NCBI GenBank assembly: GCA_958422185.1
Contig: CATZNW010000027.1
Span: 1 to 37,309, forward strand
DNA: 37,309 nt
Direction of reading: 5' to 3'
Source of the DNA: an uncultured Clostridium sp.
Lineage (GTDB): Bacteria; Bacillota; Clostridia; Oscillospirales; Acutalibacteraceae
Positions 8,947 to 18,503 of the stretch are shown one piece after another (the first letter of the stretch is position 1; every line of letters starts with the position of its first letter). The notes under the pieces were generated by a model that saw only the letters and a list, made by a program, of their open reading frames with translations, was not told where the DNA came from and did not search any database. The translations under genes and the position numbers were made by a program.

Positions 8947-10797
8947 TCATCTGCTAAACAGCGTCCTTTCGTATGGCTGAAGATGCAATATACCGTTTTT
9001 GCATCTGCCTCCCAGGAAAGAATAGGAATTATCCCACTCGGGACCCACTTCTATATCCGCGGGATCACCGGAGATATTCACGGCAATGAGAACACTGTTT
9101 TCACTGCTGCACCGAGTATAGGCAAGCGTGCCCGAACGCGCGCAGACGATCTGAAGCGCGCCCTCTTTGAAAGCGACACAGCCGAGTCTGAACTCTCCCA
9201 GCCGCTTATACCATCTGTAAAGTTCGCTGTTTATGTTATCCCACGGAAAGCAGCCCCTGTTGAACGGGTCTTTCATTCCCTGCATACCTGCCTCATCCCC
9301 GTAATATATGCTGGGAACACCGGGCAGAGTAAACTGCAAAAGGCTTGCCGTTTTCATCATAGAAACGCCTTTTAAGTACGCTTCTTCGCTTAGGGTGTTG
9401 TTTTCATGCTGCCATGCCCTGTCCTTGCCCGAAGCGTCCGGTCCGGCAAGGCGGGTCATTGCGCGCTGCGTATCATGTGTGCCAATATGATTCATTAGGC
9501 TGTTAAGAACACACGGCGGATAATTTTCAACTATGCTCATGACCGAATCCGCAAATGACTCGGCATTTCCGCCTTTGACGAAATTTAAAATCGCAGAGGC
9601 AAACGGATAGTTCATAACGCTGTCCAGCTGTTTTCCAAGCAGATAACGCCGTCTTTTCCCATAAGCAAACTTTGTAGTGGCGTCTTCCCATACCTCGCCG
9701 ATTATAACGGCGTTTTTATTTTCCGCTTTTACGGCGTTTCTGAGCTCGTCAAGGAAAATATCCGGAAGTTCGTCTGCCACATCAAGCCTCCAGCCGTCCG
9801 CTCCGGCTCTCAGCCATTTGCGCAGAATACCGTTTTCGCCGCAGATATATTTGCGGTAGGACTCGTTTTCCTCCTCAACCTCCGGAAGGAGCCTGATCCC
9901 CCACCAGCTTTTATATCCGTCCGGATAATCGGTAAATTTATACCAACTGTAATATGGGCTTTCTTTACTGTTGTACGCTCCGACCGAATCATACCGGGAA
10001 TACATATTAAAATATTTTGAATCACAGCCGGTGTGACTGAAAACGCCGTCCAAAATAACGGATATACCCATTTTTTTTGCGCTGCGGCACAGTGACCTGA
10101 AATCCTCTTCCGTACCGAGAAGAGGATCTATTTTTTCATAATCCGCAGTATCATAACGGTGGTTTGAGTTAGCCTCAAAGATAGGATTAAGATATATACA
10201 GGTGACACCGAGCGATTTTATATACGGAAGTTTTTCTTCTATTCCCTTTAAATCGCCTGCGAAATAATCATTATTCCAGATGCCGTTCATCTGGGCTTCA
10301 TTCCAGAACGGTTCTTCTCCCCATTTGCGTATAACACGGCTTTCCGGCACGCCTGATTTGGAAATGCCGCTGTTATAAAATCTGTCCGGAAAGATCTGAT
10401 ATATAATTCCGCCTTTCAGAAAATCCGGCGTTTTAAAATCCTTATCATAAACCGTTTGCTGGAATTCCGCACCACGTGCGTTGAAATCACCGTTTCCGGC
10501 ACCGGTGTTTTTGATATAATTGAGCCCCCACGGAGTATCCAGCTCAAAATGATAAAAATAAAGCCCGGGCGTGGTGGCATAAAAGTGGAGCTCCCAGAAT
10601 TCGTGGTGTTCTCCGCACATTCCTGCCCAGAACATACCGTAAAACACGGTGTCCTCCCCGTCCTTATAAACGGCAAGGCGCGCGCCCGAACAGCTCATGG
10701 AACGGGGGACTGTTATGCGCAGCTTAACTTTTTCATATGCCGCTATTGCGCGAACCGCCGATTTATATTCAGTTTTTCTTGAATTAAAAGGCTGCAT
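8947..10797 (-). CDS. GH13 alpha-glycosidase (neopullulanase/cyclomaltodextrinase type)
   Basis: A 616-residue intracellular alpha-amylase-family enzyme with no signal peptide. An N-terminal beta-sandwich (about 1-120, CBM34-like) precedes the TIM barrel. The catalytic residues are visible: nucleophile Asp339 in 'GWRLDVADE', acid/base Glu368 in 'IIGEVWED' and Asp442 in 'IGTHDTQR'; the first barrel motif is 'DGVFSHTG'. Proteins of this architecture cleave maltodextrins, cyclodextrins or pullulan. It is downstream of glycogen phosphorylase by 84 nt, so it probably removes branched or short dextrins left by phosphorolysis. The exact specificity cannot be set from sequence. Confidence 0.92.
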   Translation of the reverse strand: MQPFNSRKTEYKSAVRAIAAYEKVKLRITVPRSMSCSGARLAVYKDGEDTVFYGMFWAGMCGEHHEFWELHFYATTPGLYFYHFELDTPWGLNYIKNTGAGNGDFNARGAEFQQTVYDKDFKTPDFLKGGIIYQIFPDRFYNSGISKSGVPESRVIRKWGEEPFWNEAQMNGIWNNDYFAGDLKGIEEKLPYIKSLGVTCIYLNPIFEANSNHRYDTADYEKIDPLLGTEEDFRSLCRSAKKMGISVILDGVFSHTGCDSKYFNMYSRYDSVGAYNSKESPYYSWYKFTDYPDGYKSWWGIRLLPEVEEENESYRKYICGENGILRKWLRAGADGWRLDVADELPDIFLDELRNAVKAENKNAVIIGEVWEDATTKFAYGKRRRYLLGKQLDSVMNYPFASAILNFVKGGNAESFADSVMSIVENYPPCVLNSLMNHIGTHDTQRAMTRLAGPDASGKDRAWQHENNTLSEEAYLKGVSMMKTASLLQFTLPGVPSIYYGDEAGMQGMKDPFNRGCFPWDNINSELYRWYKRLGEFRLGCVAFKEGALQIVCARSGTLAYTRCSSENSVLIAVNISGDPADIEVGPEWDNSYSFLGGRCKNGILHLQPYERTLFSR

Positions 10798-10831
10798 AGG
10801 CGCTCCGATAAAAAGGTTTTAAAACATTTGA

Positions 10832-10854
10832 GGCAAGGGATCTGCTCCCTTGCC
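10832..10854. other. Hairpin between glgP and the GH13 gene
   Basis: A perfect 9-bp inverted repeat (GGCAAGGGA / TCCCTTGCC, 5-nt loop) lies in the 84-nt gap. On the minus strand it is followed by TCAAATGTTTT, not a clean T-run, so it could be a leaky terminator or an mRNA-stabilising hairpin that sets the ratio of the two enzymes. Confidence 0.55.
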
Positions 10855-10881
10855 TTGAACTCAAAAAAATTATGCTGATAT

Positions 10882-13356
10882 TTACGCTTTGGAACCGCCC
10901 GTTTTTCTGCCGCGTGAAGCCGACTTTTTGCCGTCTTCCCTTTCCTGGCTACCAAAACGGACAGGCTTTGTATGCCAGATGTTTTCGGCGTATTCCATTA
11001 TTGCGCGGTCCGCACTGAAAACACCTGACGAACTGATATTGATAAGGCTCATTCGCGCAAATCTTTCTTTATCCTTATAAATATCGGCGGAAAGCTTCTG
11101 GGCTTTCTGATAATCGGCAAAATCAGCAAGAGCCATATATGGATCTGAATTTGTCAGGCTTGATACAAACTCGCTGAAATCCTTGCCGTTTATCCCTGCG
11201 GAAATAAAATCCATAACATTTTTAAGCACAGGGTTGTTGTTTACATAATTCATGGGATGATATCCGTCCCTCTGCAGCTGCTGCACTTCGGGAGTCTTCA
11301 TGCCGAAAATTATGATATTGTCGTCGCCCACCGCCTGCGCAATCTCCACATTCGCGCCGTCCAGCGTACCAAGGGTTACCGCGCCGTTCAGCATCAGTTT
11401 CATATTGCCCGTGCCGGAAGCTTCCGTACCGGCGAGGGAGATCTGCTCAGAAATATCCGCTGCCGGCATAAGCAGCTCGGCAAGACTTACGTTGTATTCT
11501 TCCATAAACACAACTTTAAGCTTTTTGCTGACGTCCTTATCGTTATTTATAACTTTAGAAACAGCGTCTATCAGCTCTATGGTCTTCTTTGCCATATAGT
11601 AACCGGGAGCCGCCTTGGAAGCGAAAATATACGTTCTGGGAACGAAATCCGCGTCCGGATTCTCCTTCAGCATAAGATACTCGGCAATGATATTCAGAAT
11701 ATTAAGGCTCTGCCGCTTGTATTCATGAAGCCTTTTGACCTGAACATCAAATATGGAATCGGGGTCTATATCAACGCCGTTTCTCTTTTTAACGACCTTA
11801 GCAAAGCGGACCTTGTTCTCCCTCTTGATCGCCATGAGATCCGAAAGCACTTTTTTATCGTTCTGGTAATCACGCAGCTTTAACAGTTCATCGCTTTTTG
11901 TAATAAAACCGTTGCCGATAAGCTTCGTAAGGTACTGCGTAAGCGGCTCGTTTGCCTGGCAGATCCATCTTCTGAAGGCGATACCGTTTGTAACATTTTT
12001 AAATTTGTCCGGAGTAATGGTATAAAAGTCATGGAAAACGGTATCCTTAAGGATCTGTGAATGAAGAGCGGAAACACCGTTTACGGAATGGGAGCCCGCA
12101 ACACAGAGATTAGCCATTCTGACAACGCCGCCGGAGATGATCGCCATGCGTTCCACTCTGTCCGCATCGTGCGTGATACCCCATATATATGCGCGGAAAC
12201 GATTGTCTATCTCTTTAGTGATCTGATAAATTCTGGGAAGAAGACGCTTATAGAGCTCCTCGCTCCAGCATTCAAGCGCTTCTTTCATAACGGTATGATT
12301 CGTATACGCAACCGTTTTGGTAACTATATTCCATGCATCGTCCCACCCGTAGCCGCATTCGTCAAGCATGATCCTCATAAGCTCGGGAATAGCCATTGTG
12401 GGGTGGGTATCATTGATATGGATAGCTACTTTATCCGGAAGATTATCAAGAGTGTTGTACTTTGTTAAGTGGCGCCTGATGATATCCTGAACGGAAGCCG
12501 AAACCAGAAAATACTGCTGACGCAGTCTTAATGATTTTCCCTCAGGCGAATTATCCGCAGGATAAAGCACCTTTGAAATCGCCTCGGCCATGGCGGACTG
12601 TTCCATAGCCTTGATATAATTGCCTTCATTAAAAAGCCCCATATCAAGAGCGGGCTTGCGTGCCGCCCAAAGGCGCAGACGGGAAACGCCCTGCCCCTTG
12701 CCGGAAACATACATATCATAAGGCACAGCGGTTACTGTGTTGCAGTCACGAGGCTCAACACGGTGATAATCGCCGTCCCAGCTGTCTTCTACCCAGCCTT
12801 CAAATCTTACCTCCTGCGCTCTCTCTTCCCTTGGCACAAGCCAGACATCTCCGCCCGGCAGCCAGAAATCGGGAAGTTCGGTCTGCCATCCGTCAACCAG
12901 CTTCTGGCGGAAAATGCCAGCCTCATATCTTATGGAATAGCCCATGGACTGAATACCGGTGGTGGCAAGACCGTCCAGATAACAGGCGGCGAGCCTGCCG
13001 AGTCCGCCGTTTCCAAGTCCGGCGTCCGGCTCCTGACTGTAAAGCTTTTCAAGGCTTACGCCAAAACTTTTAAGAGCTTCGTCAAACACCTCGGTAAGGC
13101 CGAGATTATAAAGATTGTTTTTAAGGGAACGGCCCATAAGGAACTCCATGCAAAGGTAATAAACCTTTTTTGAATCCTGACCGTCAGCCGTATGGCGGAA
13201 CTCGCTGTTTTTTTCCGCCAGTTCCTCGCGGATGATCATTGCAACCGATTTATAATACTGCTCATCTGTTGCGGTATCCGGAGTAACGCCGAAGAAATGA
13301 CTTAACTTATCGTTTATCATTTTCTTAGCCTTGGCTACGGAAATACCCTGATTCAT
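10882..13356 (-). CDS. glgP: Glycogen/maltodextrin phosphorylase
   Basis: The 824-residue enzyme degrades alpha-1,4-glucan with phosphate to glucose-1-phosphate. The PLP-binding lysine is Lys653 in 'GTGNMKLMLNGA'; other GT35 hallmarks are 'GLGNGGLGRLAACYLDG', 'NDTHPTMAIPELMR', 'HEYKRQSLN' and 'EEYNVSLAELLMPAADISEQIS'. The start at 13356 (MNQGIS) is chosen because GGAGG lies 8 nt before it; a TTG 15 nt further upstream would place the Shine-Dalgarno inside the gene. The last 25 or so residues form an unusual basic tail, 'GKKSASRGRKTGGSKA'. The GH13 enzyme follows. Confidence 0.96.
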   Translation of the reverse strand: MNQGISVAKAKKMINDKLSHFFGVTPDTATDEQYYKSVAMIIREELAEKNSEFRHTADGQDSKKVYYLCMEFLMGRSLKNNLYNLGLTEVFDEALKSFGVSLEKLYSQEPDAGLGNGGLGRLAACYLDGLATTGIQSMGYSIRYEAGIFRQKLVDGWQTELPDFWLPGGDVWLVPREERAQEVRFEGWVEDSWDGDYHRVEPRDCNTVTAVPYDMYVSGKGQGVSRLRLWAARKPALDMGLFNEGNYIKAMEQSAMAEAISKVLYPADNSPEGKSLRLRQQYFLVSASVQDIIRRHLTKYNTLDNLPDKVAIHINDTHPTMAIPELMRIMLDECGYGWDDAWNIVTKTVAYTNHTVMKEALECWSEELYKRLLPRIYQITKEIDNRFRAYIWGITHDADRVERMAIISGGVVRMANLCVAGSHSVNGVSALHSQILKDTVFHDFYTITPDKFKNVTNGIAFRRWICQANEPLTQYLTKLIGNGFITKSDELLKLRDYQNDKKVLSDLMAIKRENKVRFAKVVKKRNGVDIDPDSIFDVQVKRLHEYKRQSLNILNIIAEYLMLKENPDADFVPRTYIFASKAAPGYYMAKKTIELIDAVSKVINNDKDVSKKLKVVFMEEYNVSLAELLMPAADISEQISLAGTEASGTGNMKLMLNGAVTLGTLDGANVEIAQAVGDDNIIIFGMKTPEVQQLQRDGYHPMNYVNNNPVLKNVMDFISAGINGKDFSEFVSSLTNSDPYMALADFADYQKAQKLSADIYKDKERFARMSLINISSSGVFSADRAIMEYAENIWHTKPVRFGSQEREDGKKSASRGRKTGGSKA

Positions 13357-13413
13357 ATACAAAACCTCCAAAAATATTTGAGAAAAAGATTTAAACTAGA
13401 GTTATCGTTGTTA

Positions 13414-13442
13414 ATTATACACTAAAAACCATAAATATTCAA
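13414..13442 (-). promoter_or_regulatory. Sigma-A type promoter of glgP
   Basis: The minus strand reads TTGAAT (13437-13442), a 17-nt spacer, then TATAAT (13414-13419). This places the transcription start about 50 nt before the glgP start. It overlaps the end of the preceding flippase intergenic space, implying glgP has its own control. Confidence 0.65.
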
Positions 13443-13452
13443 TAGCGGCATA

Positions 13453-14886
13453 TCAAGATTTACGCTTTTTAAAGAACCGCTGCAAAACAAGAGGCACGAT
13501 TGCAAGAAGAGACTTTATGTTCAAAAGAATGACGCCGGCTGAGAGCGCAAGCGCGATCCCGAAACTGCCCCACTGACCTGCGACCTCAAAGATCATTACA
13601 AGCGCCGCCGCAAAAAGAAGCAATACGGACGGGACAAAAGTCAGATAACTGATCTTTATTTCAACGAATTTTTTGGTGTTAAACACACGAATCACGAAAA
13701 CGACCATAAATGACACCGCAGTTGCGATCGCCGCGCCGTAAGGGCCCATGACGGGGATCAGTATAAAATTGAGGACAACGTTTAAAACAGCACCGGTTCC
13801 GGCAGTTATCATAGAAAGCATACTCTTTTTTTCCGCCATATATACCGAAGCGTAAAAATTTACAAGGTTAGAAAACGTTGTTGCTATGACCAGTATCGGC
13901 ACATAATGCCAGGAATCGTAGTAATCCTCTCCGAGATACAGATCCGTTATTATCCTGGAACCCGTTATCAGAAGCGCGCCTACCGCCAGCAGAGCGCCGC
14001 TGTATGTTTTAAAAACTTTTGTAAAAAATTCTGATTTGCCTTTACTGTCATACTCGTCCACTGCGGAAAGCTGCCAGGCGTCAATAAATATAGACGCAAA
14101 AATCGTAACAAAATTCGGTATCTTATAGGCAGAAGTGTAGATGCCGCTTACGGATACCCCGTTAAAATAAGTTACCATATACTGATCCGAGACATTTATG
14201 ATCCACCAGAGAATAATTGTTGGAATGAGCGGGATACAGTATTTAAGCATCGGCGACACAGTATCCTTTTTAAGCCCGGTTCTGAAATTTACGAAGCGCC
14301 ACAGTTTTGCCGCAACGAACATAAACAAAACGGAAAACATATCGCTTGTAAAAATGGCAAGAATATATCCGTAAATGCCCCAGTGAAACGCGCCCAGATA
14401 AAGGAAAGTGAAGCCGGCGGACGTAGCAGTTGCAATTACGCCGTCCACGGCGTAAAGCTTTACGTGGCCGCTGCCGCGTACGAACTGCTGGCACAGCTGG
14501 CGAAGCGACGAGCCGAGCAGCATTAAATAAAGCAGAATTGTGTACTGCCCGAAATTAAAATCGTTTATCGTTATGCGCGTCACAAGCGGAGCAAACAGGC
14601 AAAAAACCGCAAATCCTATAAGCGTGGTTGCAACACCTGTTGAAAACACGCGTTTTTTATCACTGTTCTTATCAAGCGCAAAACGCAGGGCCGCCGAGTT
14701 TACCGCAAGGGTAACGATCGGCACAAGAATATTGACAGCGTTTTGAATAAGCGTTGCGCCGCCGAAATCCCCGGTTGCCATGACCCTTGTATAAAAGAAA
14801 GTAAGCACAAGGGTAAGCAGTTTTGAGGAAAATGTGCCTATTGCAAAAACGATCGTATTTGAGGCAAGTTTTTTATACTTGTCCAT
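13453..14886 (-). CDS. Polysaccharide/lipid-linked oligosaccharide flippase (Wzx/MATE-superfamily)
   Basis: A 477-residue protein with about 12-14 membrane helices and the N-terminus 'NTIVFAIGTFSSKLLTLVLTFFYTRVM', typical of oligosaccharide flippases of the MOP superfamily (RfbX/SpoVB-like). Such proteins move undecaprenyl-linked sugars across the membrane for surface polysaccharide or teichoic-type polymers. No glycan cluster is directly adjacent, so the substrate is unknown. It follows proA by 55 nt on the same strand, ends with a basic cytoplasmic tail (FFKKRKS), and precedes the glgP promoter. Confidence 0.85.
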   Translation of the reverse strand: MDKYKKLASNTIVFAIGTFSSKLLTLVLTFFYTRVMATGDFGGATLIQNAVNILVPIVTLAVNSAALRFALDKNSDKKRVFSTGVATTLIGFAVFCLFAPLVTRITINDFNFGQYTILLYLMLLGSSLRQLCQQFVRGSGHVKLYAVDGVIATATSAGFTFLYLGAFHWGIYGYILAIFTSDMFSVLFMFVAAKLWRFVNFRTGLKKDTVSPMLKYCIPLIPTIILWWIINVSDQYMVTYFNGVSVSGIYTSAYKIPNFVTIFASIFIDAWQLSAVDEYDSKGKSEFFTKVFKTYSGALLAVGALLITGSRIITDLYLGEDYYDSWHYVPILVIATTFSNLVNFYASVYMAEKKSMLSMITAGTGAVLNVVLNFILIPVMGPYGAAIATAVSFMVVFVIRVFNTKKFVEIKISYLTFVPSVLLLFAAALVMIFEVAGQWGSFGIALALSAGVILLNIKSLLAIVPLVLQRFFKKRKS

Positions 14887-14941
14887 TCCTTATCAGTCCT
14901 TTTGATTTATAGCTGTATCGCATGTTCTTTACAGACTGTTA

Positions 14942-16177
14942 TCACCTTATCTGCCCGCTGCCGTAAATCAGATACTTCGTTGTGGTGAGTTCGCGAAGGC
15001 CCATCGGTCCGCGCGCATGCAGCTTTTGGGTTGAGATGCCTATCTCTGCACCGAGACCGAATTCACCGCCGTCAGTAAACCTTGTTGAGGCGTTTATGTA
15101 AACGGACGAAGAATCTATCCTCTGCAAAAATTCGCGGGCGTTATCATCATTTTCCGTGATGATCGCCTCACTGTGTTTGGTTGAATACTTATTGATATGC
15201 TTTATAGCTTCATCAAGACTGTCCACGGTTTTAACGCTGATCTTGTAATCAAGATATTCGCAGGCAAAATCCTCTTGGCTTGCCGGCAAAACGCCCTGAG
15301 CGGCAAGCATGGCGCGTTCGTCCCCGCGCATCTCAACATGCTTTTCATCCAACCGATTTTTGATAACCGGAAGCGCTTTATTTATTATGCCCGAATGGAT
15401 TACGAGACTTTCGCACGCATTGCATACGCCAACACGCTGTGTTTTTGCGTTGAATATTATATTCGCAGCCATATCTATATCTGCGCTTTCGTCCACGTAA
15501 ATATGGCAGTTCCCGGAACCGGTTTCAATCACAGGCACGGTTGAATTTTCAACAACACTTCTGATCAGCCCTCTTCCTCCCCTTGGGATAAGGCAGTCAA
15601 TATAACCGTTCATTCTCATCATCTGATTAGCGGAATCCCTTGAAGTATCCGTTACAAGCTGAATGCAGTTTTCATCAAAGCCGCATTCACGGAGCGCTGT
15701 TCGCATTGCGGCAACGATTGCAATATTTGAATTTATAGCCTCCTTGCCGCCACGCAGAATCACCGCGTTTGAGCTTTTAAGACAAAGCACAGCCGCGTCA
15801 GCCGTAACATTAGGCCGTGATTCATAAATGATGCCGATAACGCCTAAAGGAACGGAAACCTTTTTAATGTCAAGTCCGTTCGGCCTTCTGATCTCATCAA
15901 GAAGTCTTCCGCAAGGGTCAGGAAGGGCAGCAACATCCTCAACCGCCTTGGCAATGCCCTCTATCCTGCTCTCATCAAGCATAAGCCTATCCAGCATGCC
16001 GGCGCTGAGGCCGTTCCTTCTGCCGTTTTCCAGATCTGTTTTATTTTCGCGGATGATCGTTTCGCTGCTGTCCCTGAGGGCTTTTGCTATTGCGAGCAGC
16101 GCCTTGTTTTTTTCAGCAGTGGTGACCGTTGCAAGAAAATCTTTTGCCGCCAGCGCCTTTTTTCCTATTTCTTTCAT
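14942..16177 (-). CDS. proA: Glutamate-5-semialdehyde dehydrogenase (gamma-glutamyl phosphate reductase)
   Basis: The 411-residue enzyme performs the second step of proline synthesis, NADPH reduction of gamma-glutamyl phosphate. The catalytic cysteine lies in 'RVGVCNACESLVIH', and 'ESRPNVTADAAVLCLKSSNAVILRGGKEA', 'RGGRGLIRSV' and the C-terminal 'ARGPMGLRELTTTKY' are family signatures. Its start overlaps the proB stop by 4 nt (ATGA), so translation is coupled. Confidence 0.97.
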   Translation of the reverse strand: MKEIGKKALAAKDFLATVTTAEKNKALLAIAKALRDSSETIIRENKTDLENGRRNGLSAGMLDRLMLDESRIEGIAKAVEDVAALPDPCGRLLDEIRRPNGLDIKKVSVPLGVIGIIYESRPNVTADAAVLCLKSSNAVILRGGKEAINSNIAIVAAMRTALRECGFDENCIQLVTDTSRDSANQMMRMNGYIDCLIPRGGRGLIRSVVENSTVPVIETGSGNCHIYVDESADIDMAANIIFNAKTQRVGVCNACESLVIHSGIINKALPVIKNRLDEKHVEMRGDERAMLAAQGVLPASQEDFACEYLDYKISVKTVDSLDEAIKHINKYSTKHSEAIITENDDNAREFLQRIDSSSVYINASTRFTDGGEFGLGAEIGISTQKLHARGPMGLRELTTTKYLIYGSGQIR

Positions 16178-16962
16178 TTTTTCACCGCCTTAAAATATGT
16201 ACCTACATTTTTGCCATTAACCGCTTTATATATATTGGTTGGCTTGTTGCCGTTTATAATAGCAACGGGTATACCGGCCGAAACGGCGATCTCCGCCGCA
16301 TTTATTTTTGTAATAAACCCTCCGGTTCCGCGCTTGCCTGCACAGCCGGTCACTGATTTTATATTATCATCTATACTGTCCACAACGCTAATCAGCCTTG
16401 CGTTTTTATTTTCGGCGGGGTTTCCGTCATAAAGGCCATCCGTATCCGTCAGAATGATCAGCAGATCAGCATCAGTGATTTTGGCGACCGTGGCAGAAAG
16501 GCAATCATTATCGCCGCTGACAAGTTCTTCAACAGAAACGGAGTCATTTTCGTTGACTATCGGCAGGCAGTCATATTCAAGGAGCTGATTGAGCGTATTT
16601 ATAAGATGGTATCTGCTTTCTTTGTTTTCAAGCTCATCAAAGGTGAGCAGAAGCTGACTCACAACCACATCGTATTCGGAAAACAATCTGTCATACAGAA
16701 ACATCAGCTCGCTCTGACCGACCGCAGCCGCAGCCTGCAGGCACTGTATCTCCTCGGGTCTTTCGGTAATGCGCAGTCTGCCCATACCGACTGAAATGGC
16801 GCCGGAAGAAACAAGCACGATCTGATGACCTTCGTTTTTAAGATCAGAAAGCACCGATGCAAGCTTTGCAATCAGGGCGATATTCGCCTTTCCCGTACTG
16901 TGTGTTAAAGTTGAAGTTCCTATTTTTACAACGATTCTTTTTTTTCCGTTCTTAAGTTTCAT
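16174..16962 (-). CDS. proB: Glutamate 5-kinase, short form without PUA domain
   Basis: The 262-residue amino-acid-kinase-fold protein phosphorylates glutamate to start proline synthesis. Visible motifs are 'VVKIGTSTLT', 'LVSSGAISVGMGRL', 'NENDSVSVEELVSGDNDCLSATVAKITDADLLIILTDTDGLYDGNP' (shown here as the Asn/Asp-rich substrate and ATP-binding region) and 'GTGGFITKINAAEIAVSAGIPVAIING'. The protein stops about 100 residues earlier than the E. coli enzyme and so lacks the C-terminal PUA domain, as in several other bacteria. It may differ in proline feedback behaviour. Confidence 0.95.
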   Translation of the reverse strand: MKLKNGKKRIVVKIGTSTLTHSTGKANIALIAKLASVLSDLKNEGHQIVLVSSGAISVGMGRLRITERPEEIQCLQAAAAVGQSELMFLYDRLFSEYDVVVSQLLLTFDELENKESRYHLINTLNQLLEYDCLPIVNENDSVSVEELVSGDNDCLSATVAKITDADLLIILTDTDGLYDGNPAENKNARLISVVDSIDDNIKSVTGCAGKRGTGGFITKINAAEIAVSAGIPVAIINGNKPTNIYKAVNGKNVGTYFKAVKK

Positions 16963-17014
16963 ATTTTTCTCCGTCTTTAATAAAATACCGCCGGTATATA
17001 CAAATAATCACTTT

Positions 17015-17023
17015 ATTATAGCA
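17015..17023 (-). promoter_or_regulatory. Extended -10 element of proBA
   Basis: The minus strand reads TGCTATAAT about 50 nt before proB, an extended -10 box. No good -35 hexamer is seen at 17 nt, which fits an extended -10 promoter. Confidence 0.5.
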
Positions 17024-17122
17024 AAAAAAGATTAGCAATAAAAGACTTTTTTGTATGTTTTCGGATTTTCAGGGCAAAATCCGTTTAGGGACTAATCGTC
17101 CGAAACCGAAAGGAATGATCAA

Positions 17123-18439
17123 ATGAAAAGGCGAAATATTGTAAGAATATGCTCTTTTGCTTTCTTTGCCGTTGCGGCGCTTACGGCATTCGCCGTTATA
17201 GGCAATATGAAAAGCAGCGATTATCAGGCGCGGCTTGAAGCGTCTTACCAGCGGAATCTGACACAGCTTTCAGAGTGCCTTGATTCAATAGAAACGAGTC
17301 TTGCAAAAAGCCAGTATGCTACGTCAAGTGACATGATGAACAGGATCTCCGGGAATCTGTATTCCGAATGCTGCACAGCGAAAAACGCGCTTTCATCACT
17401 GCCGATAAGCCAGCTCAATCTGAGCGGAGCATATAAATTTCTGAGCCAGACAGGCGACTACGCGCGTTACCTTTCCACAAAAACAGAGATCACCCAGGAG
17501 GAATATGACAACCTGACGCAGCTTTTGACGTATGCGCAGAAATATTCTGATTTTACGGACACGATAGTCAGCCGCTGCAACGCGGGCGGAAGGATAACAG
17601 AAAACGAAGTGTCGCTGGGCGACGGAACAGAGATGAAAGTATCTTCTTTTTCAACGGATTTCTCATCTGCCGAAGAGACGTTTGAAAACTACCCTACTTT
17701 GCTTTACGACGGTCCGTTTGCAGACGCGGTTCTTAACAAACAGAGCGCGCTTATCGCTGCAGCCGGCAAAAAAGATCAGGACGAATGCCGTAAAATCGCA
17801 GCGGACGCGCTTGGCGTTGAAGAGGGCGGAGTAATATACAAGACCGAAGAAAGCGGATCACTGCCGGCATATGTTTTCTCTTACAAGCTATATACGATAG
17901 CCGTAACCAAAAACGGCGGCTACATTGCATATATCTTAAATGAGGGAACGCCGGGTGAACAGACGGTCACCGAAGACAATGCCATCAATATCGCAAAAGA
18001 ATTTCTTAACAATATCGGATATACGGATATGAAAGAATCCTACTATTCCGTATATAACAATGTTTGCACGATCAATTTCGCATACAGCAAAAACAATATA
18101 ACCTACTATCCGGATCTTATAAAAGTAGGAATTTCGCTGTCAGACGGCAAGGTCTTTTCGCTTGAAGCGGACGGCTATCTGGTTAATCACACAGACAGAA
18201 CCACACCCGCCTTTGCAGCTCAGCAGAACGATGTGCGGCTGAGCAGCAGCGTTGAAGTGATCTCAAGTTCAAGATGCCTTATACCCAAGAGCAGCGGCGT
18301 GGAGGTCTTCTGCACCGAATATCACTGCAAAAACAAGAGCACCGGTCAGGAAGTTCTTATCTATACGGATTCCGAGACCGGCGAGGAAGAGGATATACTC
18401 CTTTTGATGTATTCCGACAACGGAACATTAACAAAATAG
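17123..18439 (+). CDS. ypeB: YpeB-like germination protein
   Basis: The 438-residue protein has one N-terminal transmembrane/signal segment (about residues 8-28), an alpha-helical region with 'YQRNLTQLSECLDSIETSLAKSQYATSSDMMNRIS', and C-terminal PepSY-type domains ('ITVTEDNAINIAKEFLNNIGY' style repeats). This matches YpeB, which is needed in Bacillus to place and protect the cortex-lytic enzyme SleB in the inner spore membrane. The usual partner sleB is absent from this window. The start has GAAAGGAATGATCAA upstream. The gene is divergent from proB and 64 nt before a small lipoprotein gene. Forespore expression is likely but no clear sigma-G box was identified. Confidence 0.88.
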   Translation: MKRRNIVRICSFAFFAVAALTAFAVIGNMKSSDYQARLEASYQRNLTQLSECLDSIETSLAKSQYATSSDMMNRISGNLYSECCTAKNALSSLPISQLNLSGAYKFLSQTGDYARYLSTKTEITQEEYDNLTQLLTYAQKYSDFTDTIVSRCNAGGRITENEVSLGDGTEMKVSSFSTDFSSAEETFENYPTLLYDGPFADAVLNKQSALIAAAGKKDQDECRKIAADALGVEEGGVIYKTEESGSLPAYVFSYKLYTIAVTKNGGYIAYILNEGTPGEQTVTEDNAINIAKEFLNNIGYTDMKESYYSVYNNVCTINFAYSKNNITYYPDLIKVGISLSDGKVFSLEADGYLVNHTDRTTPAFAAQQNDVRLSSSVEVISSSRCLIPKSSGVEVFCTEYHCKNKSTGQEVLIYTDSETGEEEDILLLMYSDNGTLTK

Positions 18440-18503
18440 CTTTTTCGGGGAACATCCCGTTTATATATAAATATAAGCATGATTCTGAAAGGAAGTAGTT
18501 TTA

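Noticed and set aside
11257..11883. 208-codon open frame on the plus strand across glgP
   Set aside because: Antisense to the conserved phosphorylase catalytic domain; shadow frame.
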